Below, piece after piece: positions 63,287-64,000 of a stretch of DNA of 64,000 nt. A model generated the notes under the pieces. It saw nothing but the letters and a program-made list of their open reading frames with translations, was not told the origin of the DNA and made no database searches. Position 1 is the first letter of the stretch. Each line of letters begins with the position of its first letter. The stretch is taken from NCBI GenBank assembly GCA_010093485.1, contig MU001510.1, forward strand, positions 637,709 to 701,708, read 5' to 3'. A program made the translations under genes and the position numbers. The DNA is from Karstenula rhodostoma CBS 690.94. Lineage: Eukaryota; Ascomycota; Dothideomycetes; Pleosporales; Didymosphaeriaceae.

Positions 63287-63952
63287 TCATACTATGATAG
63301 GTCTATCGGCCTTAGATACACCAGCGCGTAGTGGTACACAACGGCTGAGGTTGCTGGCCCCTAGTGCTTCCACACAGAACATGTAGACCAGTGAATAACG
63401 AAATTGCCGAGACTCTCCTTCCCATGTGGGCATGCCCAATGTACGATCGGTCGCTGGCTCAACGTTGAACACATCTGTCAGAAGAACATAGCATCTGGCT
63501 GCCTGTCGATCGCGTGAACGTGCTGTTGATGGTGGTCCGTGGACCTGGTAATGGTGAAGTCCGGTAACTGTGGATCTACGTGATATCTCTGTGTTAGAAT
63601 GCGATCGCGATAAGCATTGGCGCAAATACCGGCGGGGGCGATGAACTCTGGTACACGTCTTGCTCAACCTCAACAAGATGTATGGCTCCTACGCTACTTC
63701 TGGAGTTGATCGCATGCTGAAGATCTGCTTTGTTGATGCAGCACGTGCCCATCCAGAAGTGTCGCAGGCCGTCTCGCTGAGCCTGTTGTGCGCAGAACCT
63801 GATCTTGTCAAAACCAGCCTTGTCGCTTCCATCGTCGAAGGTGGCCTCGGCCAGGTATGCGAGAGTATAGCGTTGGCGGGCACGTTGCCGGCGCCCATCA
63901 AATTCTCCGTGAGCGTGATCGTGCCGTCATGTTGTATCTCGAGCAGACGTAT
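63287..63952 (-). pseudogene. HET-domain (heterokaryon incompatibility) relic at window edge
   Basis: HET proteins trigger the incompatibility response after fusion of unlike hyphae. On the minus strand, IRLLEIQHDGTITLTENLMG and ANAILSHTW match the start of a HET protein. The codon before RLLEI is ATA (63952-63950), where an ATG would be expected. After HTW the frame breaks, and in another frame ATFDDGSDKAGFDKIRFCAQ and DGLRHFWMGTCCINKADL continue the family. A third segment, ARCYVLLTDVF at about 63490, follows with further loss. There are at least two frame breaks and no plausible introns, so this is a dead copy. Sequence between 63952 and the window end is not informative. Confidence 0.7.
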
Positions 63953-64000
63953 GCCGTGGTGGACGTACTCCGGTCCTCCGTCGCATCAGGCTGGACTGTA

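Overview
This is nuclear DNA of a filamentous ascomycete (Pezizomycotina). The signs are short GT-AG introns of about 44-140 nt with CTAAC/CTGAC-like branch sites, a CHS7-type chitin synthase chaperone, a fungal phenylalanine ammonia-lyase, a delta-type PI-phospholipase C, a DUR3-type urea transporter and a HET-domain relic. Dothideomycetes is my best guess, but that is inference from gene style only. Nearly all genes are spliced. Exon limits were read from donor, acceptor and branch signals plus frame closure, not from transcripts.

Layout. About 1-35 kb is a conserved, metabolic half. It holds a 3'-truncated (window edge) DUR3-like transporter, a divergent FMN monooxygenase of the NtaA/DmoA class, an ALKBH1-like dioxygenase, an UNC93-like MFS protein, a secreted apple-like/Thr-rich wall protein, a TauD-type dioxygenase, a BTB protein, PAL, PI-PLC, an atypical SDR, a C-terminally short cyclase-family protein, CHS7, dihydroxyacetone kinase, a 71-aa membrane protein and three unrecognised genes.

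About 36-64 kb looks like an accessory region. It contains pseudogenes broken by CAG-to-TAG type stops (a secreted Ig-like/pectinesterase-type protein, an unknown family and a HET relic), a dynamin-like GTPase, F-box proteins, a C2H2 protein, an FHA-kinase with a repetitive acidic tail, a small secreted six-cysteine protein, a tandem pair of F-box-like paralogues, several orphan small genes and minisatellites. A U2 snRNA-like sequence lies in a gene-poor stretch at about 45.8-46.0 kb.

How the genes work together. No single biosynthetic cluster is evident. The left end joins nitrogen and sulfur scavenging candidates (urea transport, FMN monooxygenase, TauD dioxygenase), but co-regulation is not shown. 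The right half reads as a fast-evolving compartment, with mutation patterns compatible with repeat-induced point mutation (RIP; CpA to TpA). The best leads are the U2-like locus, the FHA-kinase, the six-cysteine secreted protein, the atypical SDR, the short genes that only appear after splicing, and a C-rich-to-G-rich skew switch inside several genes between 22 and 35 kb. I recognised no tRNA gene, CRISPR array or intact transposon.
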